Assembly: GCA_023091665.1 (NCBI GenBank)
Contig: JALJCQ010000008.1
Location: 248,001-312,000, forward strand
Reading direction: 5' to 3'
Source: Pythium myriotylum
Lineage: Eukaryota > Oomycota > Peronosporomycetes > Pythiales > Pythiaceae
DNA length: 64,000 nt
Positions 52,727 to 62,912 of this stretch are shown piece by piece (within the stretch, counting starts at the first letter, position 1; every line of letters starts with the position of its first letter). Under the pieces are notes generated by a model. That model saw nothing but the letters and a program-made list of their open reading frames with translations. It did no database searches and had not been told where the DNA came from. Made by a program: the position numbers and the translations under genes.

Positions 52727-53635
52727 TTGGCGCCACTCCTGCGCGAGGATGATATGCCATCTTCCAGATCGTGTTCAAGCTTTTAGCGATGGTCATCGGC
52801 GCTTGTGCGCGAAGGCAGCTGATGAACACGTCGGGCACAGAATCGCGTGGCTGGCGTTGGCTCTATTCGTAGCATTCCGGTGGAGGAAAAGTATCAGTGG
52901 AAACAGAACGGAGAGAGCCTTTTAGGGTTGGATCGCACTATTATGAATCCTATAGCCATCTCTAACAACCCTGTTTCCTACCGCAGGAATCTGCGGAGTA
53001 GATATTTCGACTGCCATCCGTGGAAGTCGGTCACGAGCAAGTGGGACACCTGCTCGTGGTGGGGTCAATGGTGCGTGCGCAGGCCTTGGATACGTTTCTT
53101 CCGATCCATTGTGACGTTGGCCGCACGATCAGCCATCTTGTTGAAGGCCCGAAGGTGGTGATGTCACTCGCGGACCCGCGATTTGTCGACCAGTCTGCGC
53201 CGCAACGTTGAGGGGCAGCAGCCTGGGATGTTTCGGTGGGCGATAGAATCGGAGTTGAGGTAGGATGAGGGCGCTGACCCCCACCACCTCAATGGTCCAG
53301 CCGTTGTGCTTGGCGGCATTTAGCCCGGCGATGAAGCCGAGGTATTCTGCACGATTGCTCCTCGTCGTCGGTGCGCGTGCGTTCCAGACGATCTCGGCGC
53401 GTAGCGCTAGAATGGAAAGAGGACAACTGTTTTTGTCCTCGGCAAGTCATCGAACTAGGTTGACTTTGATTTTGAAGGGAATGTCTTTTGGATCGCAAGT
53501 TAACGAAAACCCTACATCCTGAGCAAAACGATCGGATCTTGCATCCAAAAACTCACATTCGAGGTCGCGGGGTAGTCAGAATAGTCAGAGTAACTAGGAG
53601 TTAGTGCTGGTCAGAGTAGTCAGAGTAACTAGGAG
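52727..53635. other. Gene-free stretch right of the palindrome
   Basis: No supported gene. Short frames (52847-53161, 53265-53522) lack protein character. A tandem duplication of a 35-base unit containing GTCAGAGTAACTAGGAGTTAGTGCTG ends at the stop codon of the next gene (about 53570-53640). Confidence 0.45.
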
Positions 53636-54160
53636 TTAGTGCTGCGGTGGCGTGAACATGGCGAGTGGGTTGGTTGCGTTCTCGGGACGCCGCTGGATGA
53701 CGTCCCAGTGCTCCTGAATCGCCGAGCCATTCATGCGGAAGATGTCAACGATGACATCGGGCTGGGCGCCGGCTGCCGGTGTGAAGTAGTACTGGACCCA
53801 CCCGTGCTGCTGCTCTTCGTCGTAGCCACGCGTAATGACGTTGGCGGGGAAGGTCATGAAGGCTGAGACGTCGCCCCCAAAAGCCTGCACGACCGTGGCT
53901 TTGCCCGAAAGAAAAGCAGGGTTGTGTTGGATGTAATCGTCTGCGAGGTGGTCTTGGAGAGCCTCGAGCGGGTTGCCCGTGAGTAAGAAGCCGTCGATGA
54001 AGCGGTTGAAGATGAGCTTCTGCTCCTGTGGGGATACCGGTCGCGGTGGGTGGTACGGTGGCGACGGCAGCACTGCAGCGGACTTGTCAGCGCAGGCCGT
54101 TTGAGCGCCGGTGCTGACGGAGAGAAGCGTAGCGGTCGCGAGCAAAAGAGTCTTCACCAT
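53636..54160 (-). CDS. Secreted SnoaL/NTF2-like protein
   Basis: 174 residues from ATG 54160; the frame stays open upstream to 54343, but this ATG starts a clear signal peptide (MVKTLLLATATLLSVSTGAQTACA). The mature part has the order of a SnoaL-like NTF2 fold: an N-terminal helix (EQKLIFNRFIDGFLLTGNPLEALQDHL), the block ADDYIQHNPAF, strands with WVQYYFTP and a C-terminal VDIFRMNGSAIQEHWDVIQ. Such small cone-shaped barrels bind or isomerise small molecules; secreted bacterial and oomycete members have no settled substrate. The QHNP and EHWD blocks are typical of the family. The stop codon lies in one copy of a short tandem repeat. The gene appears single-exon and complete. Confidence 0.82.
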   Translation of the reverse strand: MVKTLLLATATLLSVSTGAQTACADKSAAVLPSPPYHPPRPVSPQEQKLIFNRFIDGFLLTGNPLEALQDHLADDYIQHNPAFLSGKATVVQAFGGDVSAFMTFPANVITRGYDEEQQHGWVQYYFTPAAGAQPDVIVDIFRMNGSAIQEHWDVIQRRPENATNPLAMFTPPQH

Positions 54161-54221
54161 TGTTTTTGGTTGCGGAGGAAGAGAGCGAAGAGAAGCTTGG
54201 GTCCTGAGTAGTTTGGAGGAA

Positions 54222-54240
54222 GGAAGTTGTGGAATGGAGT
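54222..54240 (-). promoter_or_regulatory. Initiator-like element of the SnoaL-like gene
   Basis: On the minus strand, CTCCATTCCACAACTT about 65-80 bases before the ATG fits the oomycete initiator (CTCATTYYNCAWTT) at most positions. A pyrimidine-rich leader follows. Confidence 0.45.
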
Positions 54241-55271
54241 AGCCGGTGGAGCCCGAGTTCGCACTCGACAGCTCCGTGCGCATGGATGTATATGCTCCAT
54301 GCTTTCGCTGAGGCGACTCGAGTGGAGTGTGGGGTGGGGCCATGCTTATGCTTGGAGTAATCGATCACGTTTGGTGGGTGATCGTGTCCGGGGTTTACTC
54401 CATTCTCGACCACAGTCGGTACCAAACACGCAAACGTCTGGTCGTTGTGAGACGCTTTCCGCATGGATTGAAGCGGTGGTGGGTGGCGTGGATAGTCGTT
54501 GTACGGGACAAATGCTCACAAGCACTCACGCACCTCAACGAATGCACATGTTGGTGGATGAGTGCAGTACAGTGTATCAGAGCAGGGGGTGCTCGTTCCG
54601 TGGATTTGTTTACGTTGGTTGATTAAGAGAAAATGGACGCCATGATCATCCATACGACCACAAGTTGGCATACGACATGTGGTCGTAACATTGCCCCTGG
54701 TGTGCATTGGCTCGTGCCCTCCAAGAGCTGCGCGCGCACCTCCCAGTTCAGCCGCTTCCGCTTGAGACATGGCCGACGCGTCTTTGGCGGCTGAGGCGGA
54801 CTGCGGAGCGAGCGGAGTCGCGCCAAGAGGACCACAATGCACGCGATTCATCTTCCATGTTCTCTCAGCGGAGATGAGAGCCAGGGGAAAACCAAAAGAC
54901 GGACCTCGTCATAGTGACCATATTTTAACGCAGTCTAATAGTGACTGATGACGACACTTTTACTCCATTAACGTCAGACGTTTCAATATCAAACGATTGG
55001 GTCGATTTTGTGACATAGAAGTCGGGTCAACACGGAGATATGAAGTGCATGCGAACAAGAGAGCAAGAGTGAAAAGAAGGAGAGAAGAAGGAGACGCACG
55101 GCCAGAGCGATCAACAGAGTAAGTCAGAGAAGGCAAGAGCGATTGGTCAAAGCAGATGTGAAGACACTCGAGTGGTAGGAAGAGTAAGTAATGAAGCGAG
55201 CAATTGACAGGAACAAACACAAATAGTTACGGATGGATTAAGGAATAATTGTGATGTGTTAGCTCGCTACC
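54241..55271. other. Gene-free stretch with a perfect 10-bp inverted repeat
   Basis: TACGACCACA (54653-54662) and TGTGGTCGTA (54678-54687) form an inverted repeat around 15 bases. The right half shares the TGTGGTCGTAA motif found at three other places in the window. Nothing else is supported. Confidence 0.45.
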
Positions 55272-55530
55272 GTGGGCACACAGTTCGTCGCACCACACAC
55301 ACATCTGAACAATGACAGTCCACTTTGTACGACAGAGAAGTTACAAGGTCAAACCTGCCATGATGGGATTATAGTCACAAAACTGGAGCTCCAACATGCA
55401 TCGCCGCATCAAACTCTGTATGTCGCACTGTCTCGAGCCACCAGGTACTTCTGACTGAGCCGATCACGAAAGAATACTTCAAGAAGTTCACACCAAGACA
55501 ACCAACAATTCTAGAGACAAGACGACTGAT
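55272..55530 (+). pseudogene. Relic of a Pif1-like (Helitron-type) helicase C-terminus
   Basis: Frame 55272-55454 contains TTEKLQGQTCHDGIIVT, a form of the helicase motif with Gln-Gly-x-Thr, and TLYVALSRATR, the motif VI region of superfamily 1 helicases. A frame change near 55450 leads to LTEPITKEYFKKF, the usual following segment in transposon-linked helicases. Everything upstream is missing. Probably the last trace of a Helitron or a Pif1 gene. Confidence 0.55.
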
Positions 55531-56536
55531 TGCACTGGTAACGATACCTCCCTCGTTTATTGCCAATGGATTTCGCTCTTGGTCTATGGAGCAGACGTAT
55601 AAGAATGTTCGGTTAACGCGAGGAAGTGCTTGACTAACCATGCTCACAGTGTAACACTTGGATTGCAGCAGCGTGCAGTCGCTGAGAGATCCCGTGCCGA
55701 GCAACGCGAGGCGCCACAGTTGCCGCTGTTGTGGACGCGCCACTTCAACGGGATTTAGTGACAGTCGCCTCTCCCGCAGTAGAGTGCCTTACGGTAACTT
55801 ACGACGGAGTGAGATCCGTCTAAGTTAACCCGATAAGTACGCTTATTATATTAACACTCTGTCTCTGTAAGAAGTTGGCATTTCAATGGGAAATGAAAAG
55901 CGAATCAATTCCGCTATTGCTCCAAACAGAACGAAAATTGGTACACCCCATGGTCAGCACAACAACAGTCCATCGGGCGCTCCAGAGTTCCCAAAGAGAA
56001 TGTTCTCCACGCGCACGCCGCATACGCTTGGGCTGGTGCATTTGTTCACAGCTTTCACGTCAGATGAGCCCCTCGTAGCACCTGTTCCCCACAAATCCTT
56101 CCTTTTTCGTCCCAAAATGACCATCACTCTTTCACTCATGTGCAGGCAGGGAAAGCCAAGATGGTGTGCGCGATTGCTGGTTCCGAAGGCAATTTCTATC
56201 GCCAGAACTCCATTTAATGGAGTTCTAGCACATTTACCAATATGGGCAATCGGAGTATTTTCCGGAATTGATCTATGTGTTTTCCCAGAAAACGCTTATT
56301 TTTGCCAAGTTCTTACAGAGACTGTGTGTTAAATATGAAACAGAGCTACTTACCATACGTACGCAAAGTGTACTGTGGAAGTCAAATTAATGTACTAACG
56401 TAAGTTTATTTAAGTGAATTACCTACTTATATTTGAGAGTTCCTCCAGTACGACCTGATTTGGCTTTGCCGTCACTCTACTAAGTACGAATTTCCCTTGA
56501 AGCCAACGTCTGCGCCGCCACGACCGCCCGGCCCTG
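55531..56536. other. Gene-free stretch upstream of the channel gene
   Basis: A 148-codon frame at 55886-56332 has no recognised domain and ordinary composition for random sequence. No repeat was recognised. The A/T-rich part from 56330 to 56470 probably holds the channel promoter. Confidence 0.4.
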
Positions 56537-59452
56537 ATGCTGGACGTGCGACCGCTCCCTCCGCACGCCGTCGCGTCGCCCGACGGTCTCTACGCCAAGA
56601 AGCAGCGAGCCGAGCCGCAAGAGCAAGAGACGGACGACGCGCGCGTGCACTTGCGGTCGCGATGGGTCTTCTCGTCGCTGCGCCAGCCGCTCGGGAAGCT
56701 GCTCGTCTGCGTGCTGCGCCTCGCGCTCTGCTTCCTCGCCTGCGTCACGTCGCCGCTGCTGACGTCGCGCCAGACGCCGGCGTATTTCCCCGTGTACGGC
56801 GAGCTCGTCGGCGTGCTCTTCACGCGCGTGGCGCTCGCCAAGATCTTGCTCCACGGCTCGCTGACGCTCGTGATCGTCGTGTTTCTCCGGCTCGTGGTCT
56901 ACCGAGCGTGGTTCGAAGACCAGTGGAACTGGCGCAGACAGTGCGCAGTCGCGCGACAGACGTTCACGCGGCTCTCGGGCTTGTCGGCGAGCGCGGCGGC
57001 CCGATCCGAAGACGAATCGACCATTCCTTTGCTCGTGTACAAGTCGCAAACGAGGGAAGACGCCGTGACGCACGTGCGTGTGCACACGGCGCCGCGCGCG
57101 CAAGGCTCGTGGACGCTGGTGGCGATGTTGTTTCCGGTCTCGTGGGCTGCGATTAGCTCCATTCTACGAGAGTTCGTCGCTGGAACCGAATTTGAGGATC
57201 TGTTCTTCGGCAAGTCGGATTTTGCGTCGTTGCCTCAGTGGCGATTGCAGTTCATTCTGTACGTCACGCTCATGACGTTCCACACGCTGTCACTAGTCGT
57301 GACGCTGGATGAAGTTCTCCAGGACAAGCGCCATTGTGGGCAAGCTCTCGGTGGACTGAGGCGACTGTATGGCTACAGTGATATTCTGCGAATCCTCTGG
57401 TGCTGGACATTGCTCGCCGGTATCGCCGTCGGTGGTGTTTACTTTGGCGGTTTTGAGGCGATCTGGACGGCGTGTCTGAAGAGCTGGAGCGATCACTCTA
57501 ACGCCTCATCAAAGTTTGTGCGGACTTTGCTAAGTGAGTCATGGAGGTGTGCATTGAGTAGTCTCGTGGTCGTTCTGGATCTTGTTTGGCTCGTACAGGA
57601 CTGGCATTTCCCAGGATTTGCAACGGCTGTTGGTACCAAGATATTCGGATTCCATCGAGACTTTCTCGAGGTTCCTCTTTTACGGGGGAAGAAGTTGTAC
57701 TTGACGAGCAAGTGGACGAGTCTATTTATCGTGTTCGCTCTACTGCTACCACTCGATGTGTGCAACTTTTACCAGGAGCTCACGTACGACCCTTCCAACT
57801 ATGCGCAATTCATGAAAGCCAGCTCAGGGTCTCGCTTGTTTCCTTCAATTAACGTCACCATCTCAAGTGAGCCGGAAGTAATCAAAAAGCTGTCAAGGCA
57901 AGGATCGATAGGAAGATTCACGATGCAGTCGCGTTTAGATCGAGTGCCAGCGATAGTGTGCATTCTCATGATGGTTGCACTGTGCGTTTGGCTGCAAAAT
58001 CGCGAGTTTTGGCGTTTGTGCTACGCTGCATTTCTCGGCCAACCATCTCCATCTGCTCGGGAGCGAGAAAAGATGAAAATTAACGTGGCTGTCCCAAAAT
58101 CCACACGCAAAGCTCTGAAAGATCAAATGCGGCTGTATCAGTTGTACCGTGTGCGCAGTCAATTTGATCTCCTCGGCTCGTGCCTCGCAGTTGTCTCGGT
58201 TGGTCTGGTTATCCTTCAAGTCCGATCGATCTGGCGAACAAGCCACGGGTCGCCACCCGAGGTCGAGGCTACCGCAGGGGAGACGTACGGTGTCTTGCTC
58301 ATGGCAATCTCTATATTGATGGCGTATCAGCTTTACAATCGCTACGCAGTGAAGTGCGAAATCCTTAGGCTGAGAAAACAAATCCCTGAAGCATCATTTG
58401 CTCAGTGGTGGAGAGGAACTCCGCGAATGCTGCTCCTCTATCCTTTTTTGACTGAAGTGCTCCTCTCCGCGTTGTGCCTACCACCTTTTCTCCACGGTGA
58501 CATTGAGTTTGATGAAGAACGATACTTCATAATTCCGACGAAGTCAAGAGTTCTGTCATGCCCTGTTCGGATGGTTCCAGGGGGTGTCGACGACGAAGGC
58601 TATGCGAGCTGCGATCTCCAATATTCGTATCCGTTGGAAGTGCTGAATCTCTTCGTACTGATTCGACTATATTGGTTTGTCCGGCTGCTTCGCAACGAAT
58701 TATTTCGGCGTTTGTTTGCGGATCATGCAGCTCTACTAGTTACTGCGGGGATTGGAGGCAACGTCCCGAGCGAGATCTCATCACTTCGGTGGAGCTTTCG
58801 CATGTGCCTCTCCCTTATTCCGGGTCGAGTGATCTTCAGCATTTTTTTCATGCTTTGGACTGGCACCGCTGCTGCGGTGTCGATTCTGGAGCGTCCGTAC
58901 CCGTCACGTCTCGATCACGAAGAGCATTCGCTGTGGTTAACTATCGTGACTATCTCAGCTGTTGGGTACGGAGACGCGTATCCACTGACTGCGTTCGGGC
59001 GACTGAGTATTGTTCTCGGTGCCGTGGTTGGCGGGGCGGTTGTTGTATCATTGATGACATCAATTTTCCTAGACATGCTCAAGGGATCAAAGGACGAACA
59101 AAAGTTTGTGCAAGAGCTTGAGAGAATAATGTGGGACAAAAGGTTACAGCATCTCAGCGCGACTCTTATTGCCACGGCATGGAGAGTAAGCAAGTTTAGG
59201 CACAACACTAGAAACGTAGGCGACAGCGTATTCAAATTGGCTCATGATTTCAAGGCGGCGCGCAAACTTTACCGCCCGAAAGAAACGTTCGAGAACCTCG
59301 AACAATTACGGATTTCAGCCATTTCGAAGTGGCGAACGGCACAAATGAAGCAATGGGCTGAAGAGTCGGCTCAAAAGAGAAACGAAATGGTGTCGATGGT
59401 CGAACGAGAGGTTGCTGCTTTGGAAGCTGCCTTTCAGCCATTGCTCAAGTAG
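56537..59452 (+). CDS. Potassium channel, SK/calmodulin-gated type (putative)
   Basis: Single-exon frame of 971 residues from ATG 56537. Several hydrophobic segments occur between residues 55 and 640 (for example LLVCVLRLALCFLACV, LTLVIVVFLRLVVY, IVCILMMVALCVWL). A final pore module follows: helix S5 near 770 (VIFSIFFMLWTGTAAAVSIL), pore helix LWLTIVTISA, selectivity filter GYGD at 810-813, and S6 (LSIVLGAVVGGAVVVSLMTSIFL). The cytosolic C-terminus is helical and charged (KFVQELERIMWDKRLQHLSATLIATAWRV ... AALEAAF), in the place where SK channels bind calmodulin. The N-terminal half has more membrane segments than a plain six-helix channel, so the unit may be a fusion or a lineage-specific layout. 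Sits in the plasma membrane or an endomembrane. Confidence 0.78.
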   Translation: MLDVRPLPPHAVASPDGLYAKKQRAEPQEQETDDARVHLRSRWVFSSLRQPLGKLLVCVLRLALCFLACVTSPLLTSRQTPAYFPVYGELVGVLFTRVALAKILLHGSLTLVIVVFLRLVVYRAWFEDQWNWRRQCAVARQTFTRLSGLSASAAARSEDESTIPLLVYKSQTREDAVTHVRVHTAPRAQGSWTLVAMLFPVSWAAISSILREFVAGTEFEDLFFGKSDFASLPQWRLQFILYVTLMTFHTLSLVVTLDEVLQDKRHCGQALGGLRRLYGYSDILRILWCWTLLAGIAVGGVYFGGFEAIWTACLKSWSDHSNASSKFVRTLLSESWRCALSSLVVVLDLVWLVQDWHFPGFATAVGTKIFGFHRDFLEVPLLRGKKLYLTSKWTSLFIVFALLLPLDVCNFYQELTYDPSNYAQFMKASSGSRLFPSINVTISSEPEVIKKLSRQGSIGRFTMQSRLDRVPAIVCILMMVALCVWLQNREFWRLCYAAFLGQPSPSAREREKMKINVAVPKSTRKALKDQMRLYQLYRVRSQFDLLGSCLAVVSVGLVILQVRSIWRTSHGSPPEVEATAGETYGVLLMAISILMAYQLYNRYAVKCEILRLRKQIPEASFAQWWRGTPRMLLLYPFLTEVLLSALCLPPFLHGDIEFDEERYFIIPTKSRVLSCPVRMVPGGVDDEGYASCDLQYSYPLEVLNLFVLIRLYWFVRLLRNELFRRLFADHAALLVTAGIGGNVPSEISSLRWSFRMCLSLIPGRVIFSIFFMLWTGTAAAVSILERPYPSRLDHEEHSLWLTIVTISAVGYGDAYPLTAFGRLSIVLGAVVGGAVVVSLMTSIFLDMLKGSKDEQKFVQELERIMWDKRLQHLSATLIATAWRVSKFRHNTRNVGDSVFKLAHDFKAARKLYRPKETFENLEQLRISAISKWRTAQMKQWAEESAQKRNEMVSMVEREVAALEAAFQPLLK

Positions 59453-60350
59453 GTTCAAGCATTTTCGTCCATCAAATCACCGCTTTCATCCTCAAAAGTG
59501 TGGCTTCGAAGAATCGATGCTGACTGCAGGAGATATTCATCCCCTTCCTCGAGCTTGCCTTTCCACTTCATCAGCTGCCCAAGCTGTAATAATGCGTGCG
59601 CTTCTGCTTTCCAGTTATGAACCTCACGTGCCTGTGCGAGTTTCTTAGTCAGTTTATCTTCCTCGACGACTGTGTCTACTGATGGTACTTCGAAGTTCAG
59701 ATACTGTTCAGAGAGCGTCTTAATATGGGCAAAGCTCTACTTGGTATCGCCCTACGCACTCGGATCCGCTCGGTGATATATACGTGACGATTCTGTAAGA
59801 GAGGGCAAATCTGGTAAGAGGAACCACAATGGTTTCTCGATCACACCGCTTACTCCTTTCTTCTTGACCTTCTTCTTCGTTGCAGGAGATGGTGATGGCA
59901 TATTCATTCGAGGTTGAAGGAGCATCAATTCACTGAAAGCGAAACCGGCGAGGCAGCTCAACTTATGGGACAGCTCACACTTTCCAAGCGATCCGTTTCA
60001 ACTTGATCTAATTTTGAGGTCAAGTGTCCCAGCCGCGGTCAGTTGAACCGCCCAGATGCATCGCGGGAGTTTTGAAGCGTCAGTGCGACGTTACGAAGAT
60101 CTCGGGATGTGATTTGAAAGGCTGCTGCTGTGGTATGGACTCGACGAGCTGCAATTCGATCTGGGAGGGATGCAGTCTTGCATTCCGTGTATTGAAGAGG
60201 TGGGTCGGCGGCTCTTCGACTTGCCCACTCGTGGAGGGTCGCATTGAGAGCACGACAGGGTGACCTTGGACTGCGTGAGTGCCTCCCACTCCGTTCATTC
60301 TTTAGCTCGGAGCGAAAGCAACAAAGAAGACCCAAGCGGACTAGGAAAAC
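59453..60350. other. Intergenic region between channel and phosphagen kinase
   Basis: No gene supported. The first part will hold the 3' UTR of the channel. CGTTCATTCTTTAGC at about 60293-60307, 45-58 bases before the kinase ATG, is a moderate match to the oomycete initiator. Confidence 0.45.
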
Positions 60351-62702
60351 ATGGCCGAAGAAGCTGCTCCACCATCGTCACCCAACAAACTCGCTCAGAA
60401 GATCGAGAGTGCGCAGGCCACGGATGCCCATATCCTTGGATTCCCTGAGTTCACGCCTAAGCACCGTTCGCTTATGTCCAAACACTTGTCGCGCGACTTG
60501 TACGCCAAGCTGAAGGATTCCAAGACTTCAACGGGCTATACTTTAGATCGTGCGATTCAAACTGGTGTGGACAACCCACATCTCGGTGTCGGTCTCACAG
60601 CAGGCGACGAGGAATCGTACCACGTGTACAAAGAGTTATTTGACCATGTCATCGAAGGTTGGCACGGCTACAAGCCTGACGCCGTTCACAAGTGCGACAT
60701 GGATCCGACCCACATCAAGGATGGCGTGCTGCCGAACGAGTTCATCGTTTCGACGCGTATTCGCGCCGGTCGCAACATCCGCGGTCTTCCGCTGCCACCG
60801 GCTACATCACGTGCGCATCGTAAAGACGTGATGAACTTGCTCGAATCCGCGTTATCGTCGATGCCTGGCGATCTAGCTGGCAAGTTCTACAAGCTCTCAG
60901 AGATGACACCGGATGAGGAGCAGAAGTTAATCACAGACCACTTCCTATTCCAGAAGCCAGGCGGTGGCACGCTGCTGGAGGCTGCCGGAGCGACGCGAGA
61001 CTGGCCGTCTGCGCGTGGTATCTTCCACAACAACGACAAGACGTTCCTCGTGTGGTGCAACGAAGAAGATCACATGCGTGTAATCTCAATGGAGGACGGT
61101 GGCAACGTCGAGCGCGTGTTTGAACGCTTCTGCCGCGCCATCAAGAATGTCGAGGAGAGCATCAAGAGCAAAGGTCGGGAGTTCATGTACAACGACCACC
61201 ACGGGTTTATTGGCACGTGTCCGTCGAACTTGGGCACGGGTCTTCGTGCCTCGGTGATGATCAAGCTGCCCAAGCTGAGCGAGGACATTCACCGCTTCGA
61301 GCATATTTGCTCACTGTTGCACCTGCAACCACGAGGCTCAGCAGGCGAACACTCAGCATCGGTTGGCGGTGTGTACGATGTGTCCAACAAGCAGCGCATC
61401 GGGCATTCGGAGGCCGAACTCGTGCAAACCATGATCAATGGCATCAAACTGCTCATCGCTATGGAGCAGAAGCTTGTTGCAGGCGAATCTATTGACGATC
61501 TGATTCCGAAGGAGCCAGCCGCAGCGGTTGTAATCGATGCTGGCCCACCCCTCCCAGCTTCGGGATCGAGCATTGCTGTTCTTGCTTCTAGCGAAGACAA
61601 CTACCCGGTGTTCACGCCCAAGCACCGAAGCCTTATGGCCAAGCATTTGACCAAGGAGTTGTATGACAAGCTGAAGGACAAGAAATCAAGCAAGGGTTAC
61701 ACCCTCGATATGGCTATTCAGACCGGCATCGATAACGCGCATCTAGGTGTCGGCATTGTCGCTGGTGATGAGGAATGCTACACCGTGTTCAAAGAGATCT
61801 ACGACCCTGTCATCGAAGGCTGGCACGGTTTCAAGCCTGAAGACAAGCACCACACGGATATGGATGTGTCAAAGCTTAAGAACGCCGAGAAAATTGACAA
61901 CGCGTACGTGCAATCAACACGAGTGCGTTCGGGGCGCAACATTCGCGGACTGAGTCTCCCGCCAGGCACTACCCGTTCGGAGCGTCTTGAAGTCGAGAAC
62001 CTGATTTCAACGGCGTTATCGTCGCTTTCGGGCGAGCTTCAAGGTAAATACTACCCGCTGAGCAAGATGACAAAGGAAGAAGAAGACCAACTGCAGAAGG
62101 ATCACTTCCTTTTCCAAAAGCCTGGTGGTGGCACACTGCTCACAGGTGCTGGCGCCGCACGCGACTGGCCAAGTGGTCGTGGAATCTTTCACAACGACCA
62201 GAAGACGTTCCTTGTGTGGTGTAACGAGGAAGACCACATGCGCGTCATCTCGATGCAAGACGGTGGCGACATCACGGCTGTATTTGCGCGCTGGGTCCAG
62301 GGTGTGGGAGCTGTCGAAGAGAGCATCAAGAAGAACGGGTATAGTTTCATGCACAACGACCATCACGGATTCATTGGCACGTGCCCATCGAACCTGGGCA
62401 CGGGTCTACGTGCCAGCATGTTCGTCAAGCTCGAGAAGCTCGGTGCCGATCCGCACGCGCTTGAAGCTGTGTGCTCCAAGTATGGTCTCCAGCCGCGTGG
62501 CTCGGCTGGGGAGCACTCGGCCGCTGTCGGTGGCATGTGGGACGTGTCCAACAAAGCGAGAATAGGGAAGTCGGAAGTGGAACTGGTTCAGACCATGATT
62601 GACGGTGTGGGCCGCCTTATCGAGCTTGAGAAGGAGCTTGAGGCCGGCAAGAGCTACGCCGACGTGCTCGCGTCCGAGGGTGTCACAGTCGCCGCTCACT
62701 AG
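60351..62702 (+). CDS. Two-domain phosphagen kinase (taurocyamine kinase-like)
   Basis: Intact single-exon gene of 783 residues with two complete kinase units in tandem, about 25-385 and 405-775, strongly similar to each other. Each has the guanidino-kinase landmarks: [10 protein letters not shown]-terminal block, STR[IV]RxGRNIRG (nucleotide-binding Arg residues), [16 protein letters not shown] and [12 protein letters not shown] with the reactive Cys at residues 290 and 678, then [10 protein letters not shown]. The reaction is reversible phosphate transfer between ATP and a guanidine compound, buffering ATP, probably important in flagellated zoospores. A Phytophthora enzyme of this double type has been reported as taurocyamine kinase; the substrate cannot be read from the sequence. 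A unit duplication and fusion, both active-site sets intact. Confidence 0.93.
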   Translation: MAEEAAPPSSPNKLAQKIESAQATDAHILGFPEFTPKHRSLMSKHLSRDLYAKLKDSKTSTGYTLDRAIQTGVDNPHLGVGLTAGDEESYHVYKELFDHVIEGWHGYKPDAVHKCDMDPTHIKDGVLPNEFIVSTRIRAGRNIRGLPLPPATSRAHRKDVMNLLESALSSMPGDLAGKFYKLSEMTPDEEQKLITDHFLFQKPGGGTLLEAAGATRDWPSARGIFHNNDKTFLVWCNEEDHMRVISMEDGGNVERVFERFCRAIKNVEESIKSKGREFMYNDHHGFIGTCPSNLGTGLRASVMIKLPKLSEDIHRFEHICSLLHLQPRGSAGEHSASVGGVYDVSNKQRIGHSEAELVQTMINGIKLLIAMEQKLVAGESIDDLIPKEPAAAVVIDAGPPLPASGSSIAVLASSEDNYPVFTPKHRSLMAKHLTKELYDKLKDKKSSKGYTLDMAIQTGIDNAHLGVGIVAGDEECYTVFKEIYDPVIEGWHGFKPEDKHHTDMDVSKLKNAEKIDNAYVQSTRVRSGRNIRGLSLPPGTTRSERLEVENLISTALSSLSGELQGKYYPLSKMTKEEEDQLQKDHFLFQKPGGGTLLTGAGAARDWPSGRGIFHNDQKTFLVWCNEEDHMRVISMQDGGDITAVFARWVQGVGAVEESIKKNGYSFMHNDHHGFIGTCPSNLGTGLRASMFVKLEKLGADPHALEAVCSKYGLQPRGSAGEHSAAVGGMWDVSNKARIGKSEVELVQTMIDGVGRLIELEKELEAGKSYADVLASEGVTVAAH

Positions 62703-62912
62703 TTGGCCAACCTGCCATGAGGGCGATCACTTTATAGCTGCACAAAATCAAGTCTTTCTCCTCCTCGCTATCCACCGTTCATACGAGATACAAGTTCCAG
62801 TACGACCATCATCGTGAAGAGATCTTCCTCGTCGTATCAAAACGGTTGGTGGCCATTTATACAACCTTTCTCTTATATTCTCGCACTCTAGAGTTTCCTA
62901 AGTAGCTACCTA

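Noticed and set aside
54516..54851. 111-codon minus-strand Ala-rich frame
   Set aside because: It overlaps the inverted repeat region, has no domain and no promoter-like sequence; not supported as a gene.
55886..56332. 148-codon + strand frame
   Set aside because: No domain, no signal peptide, ordinary composition; could be a chance frame in A/T-rich intergenic DNA.
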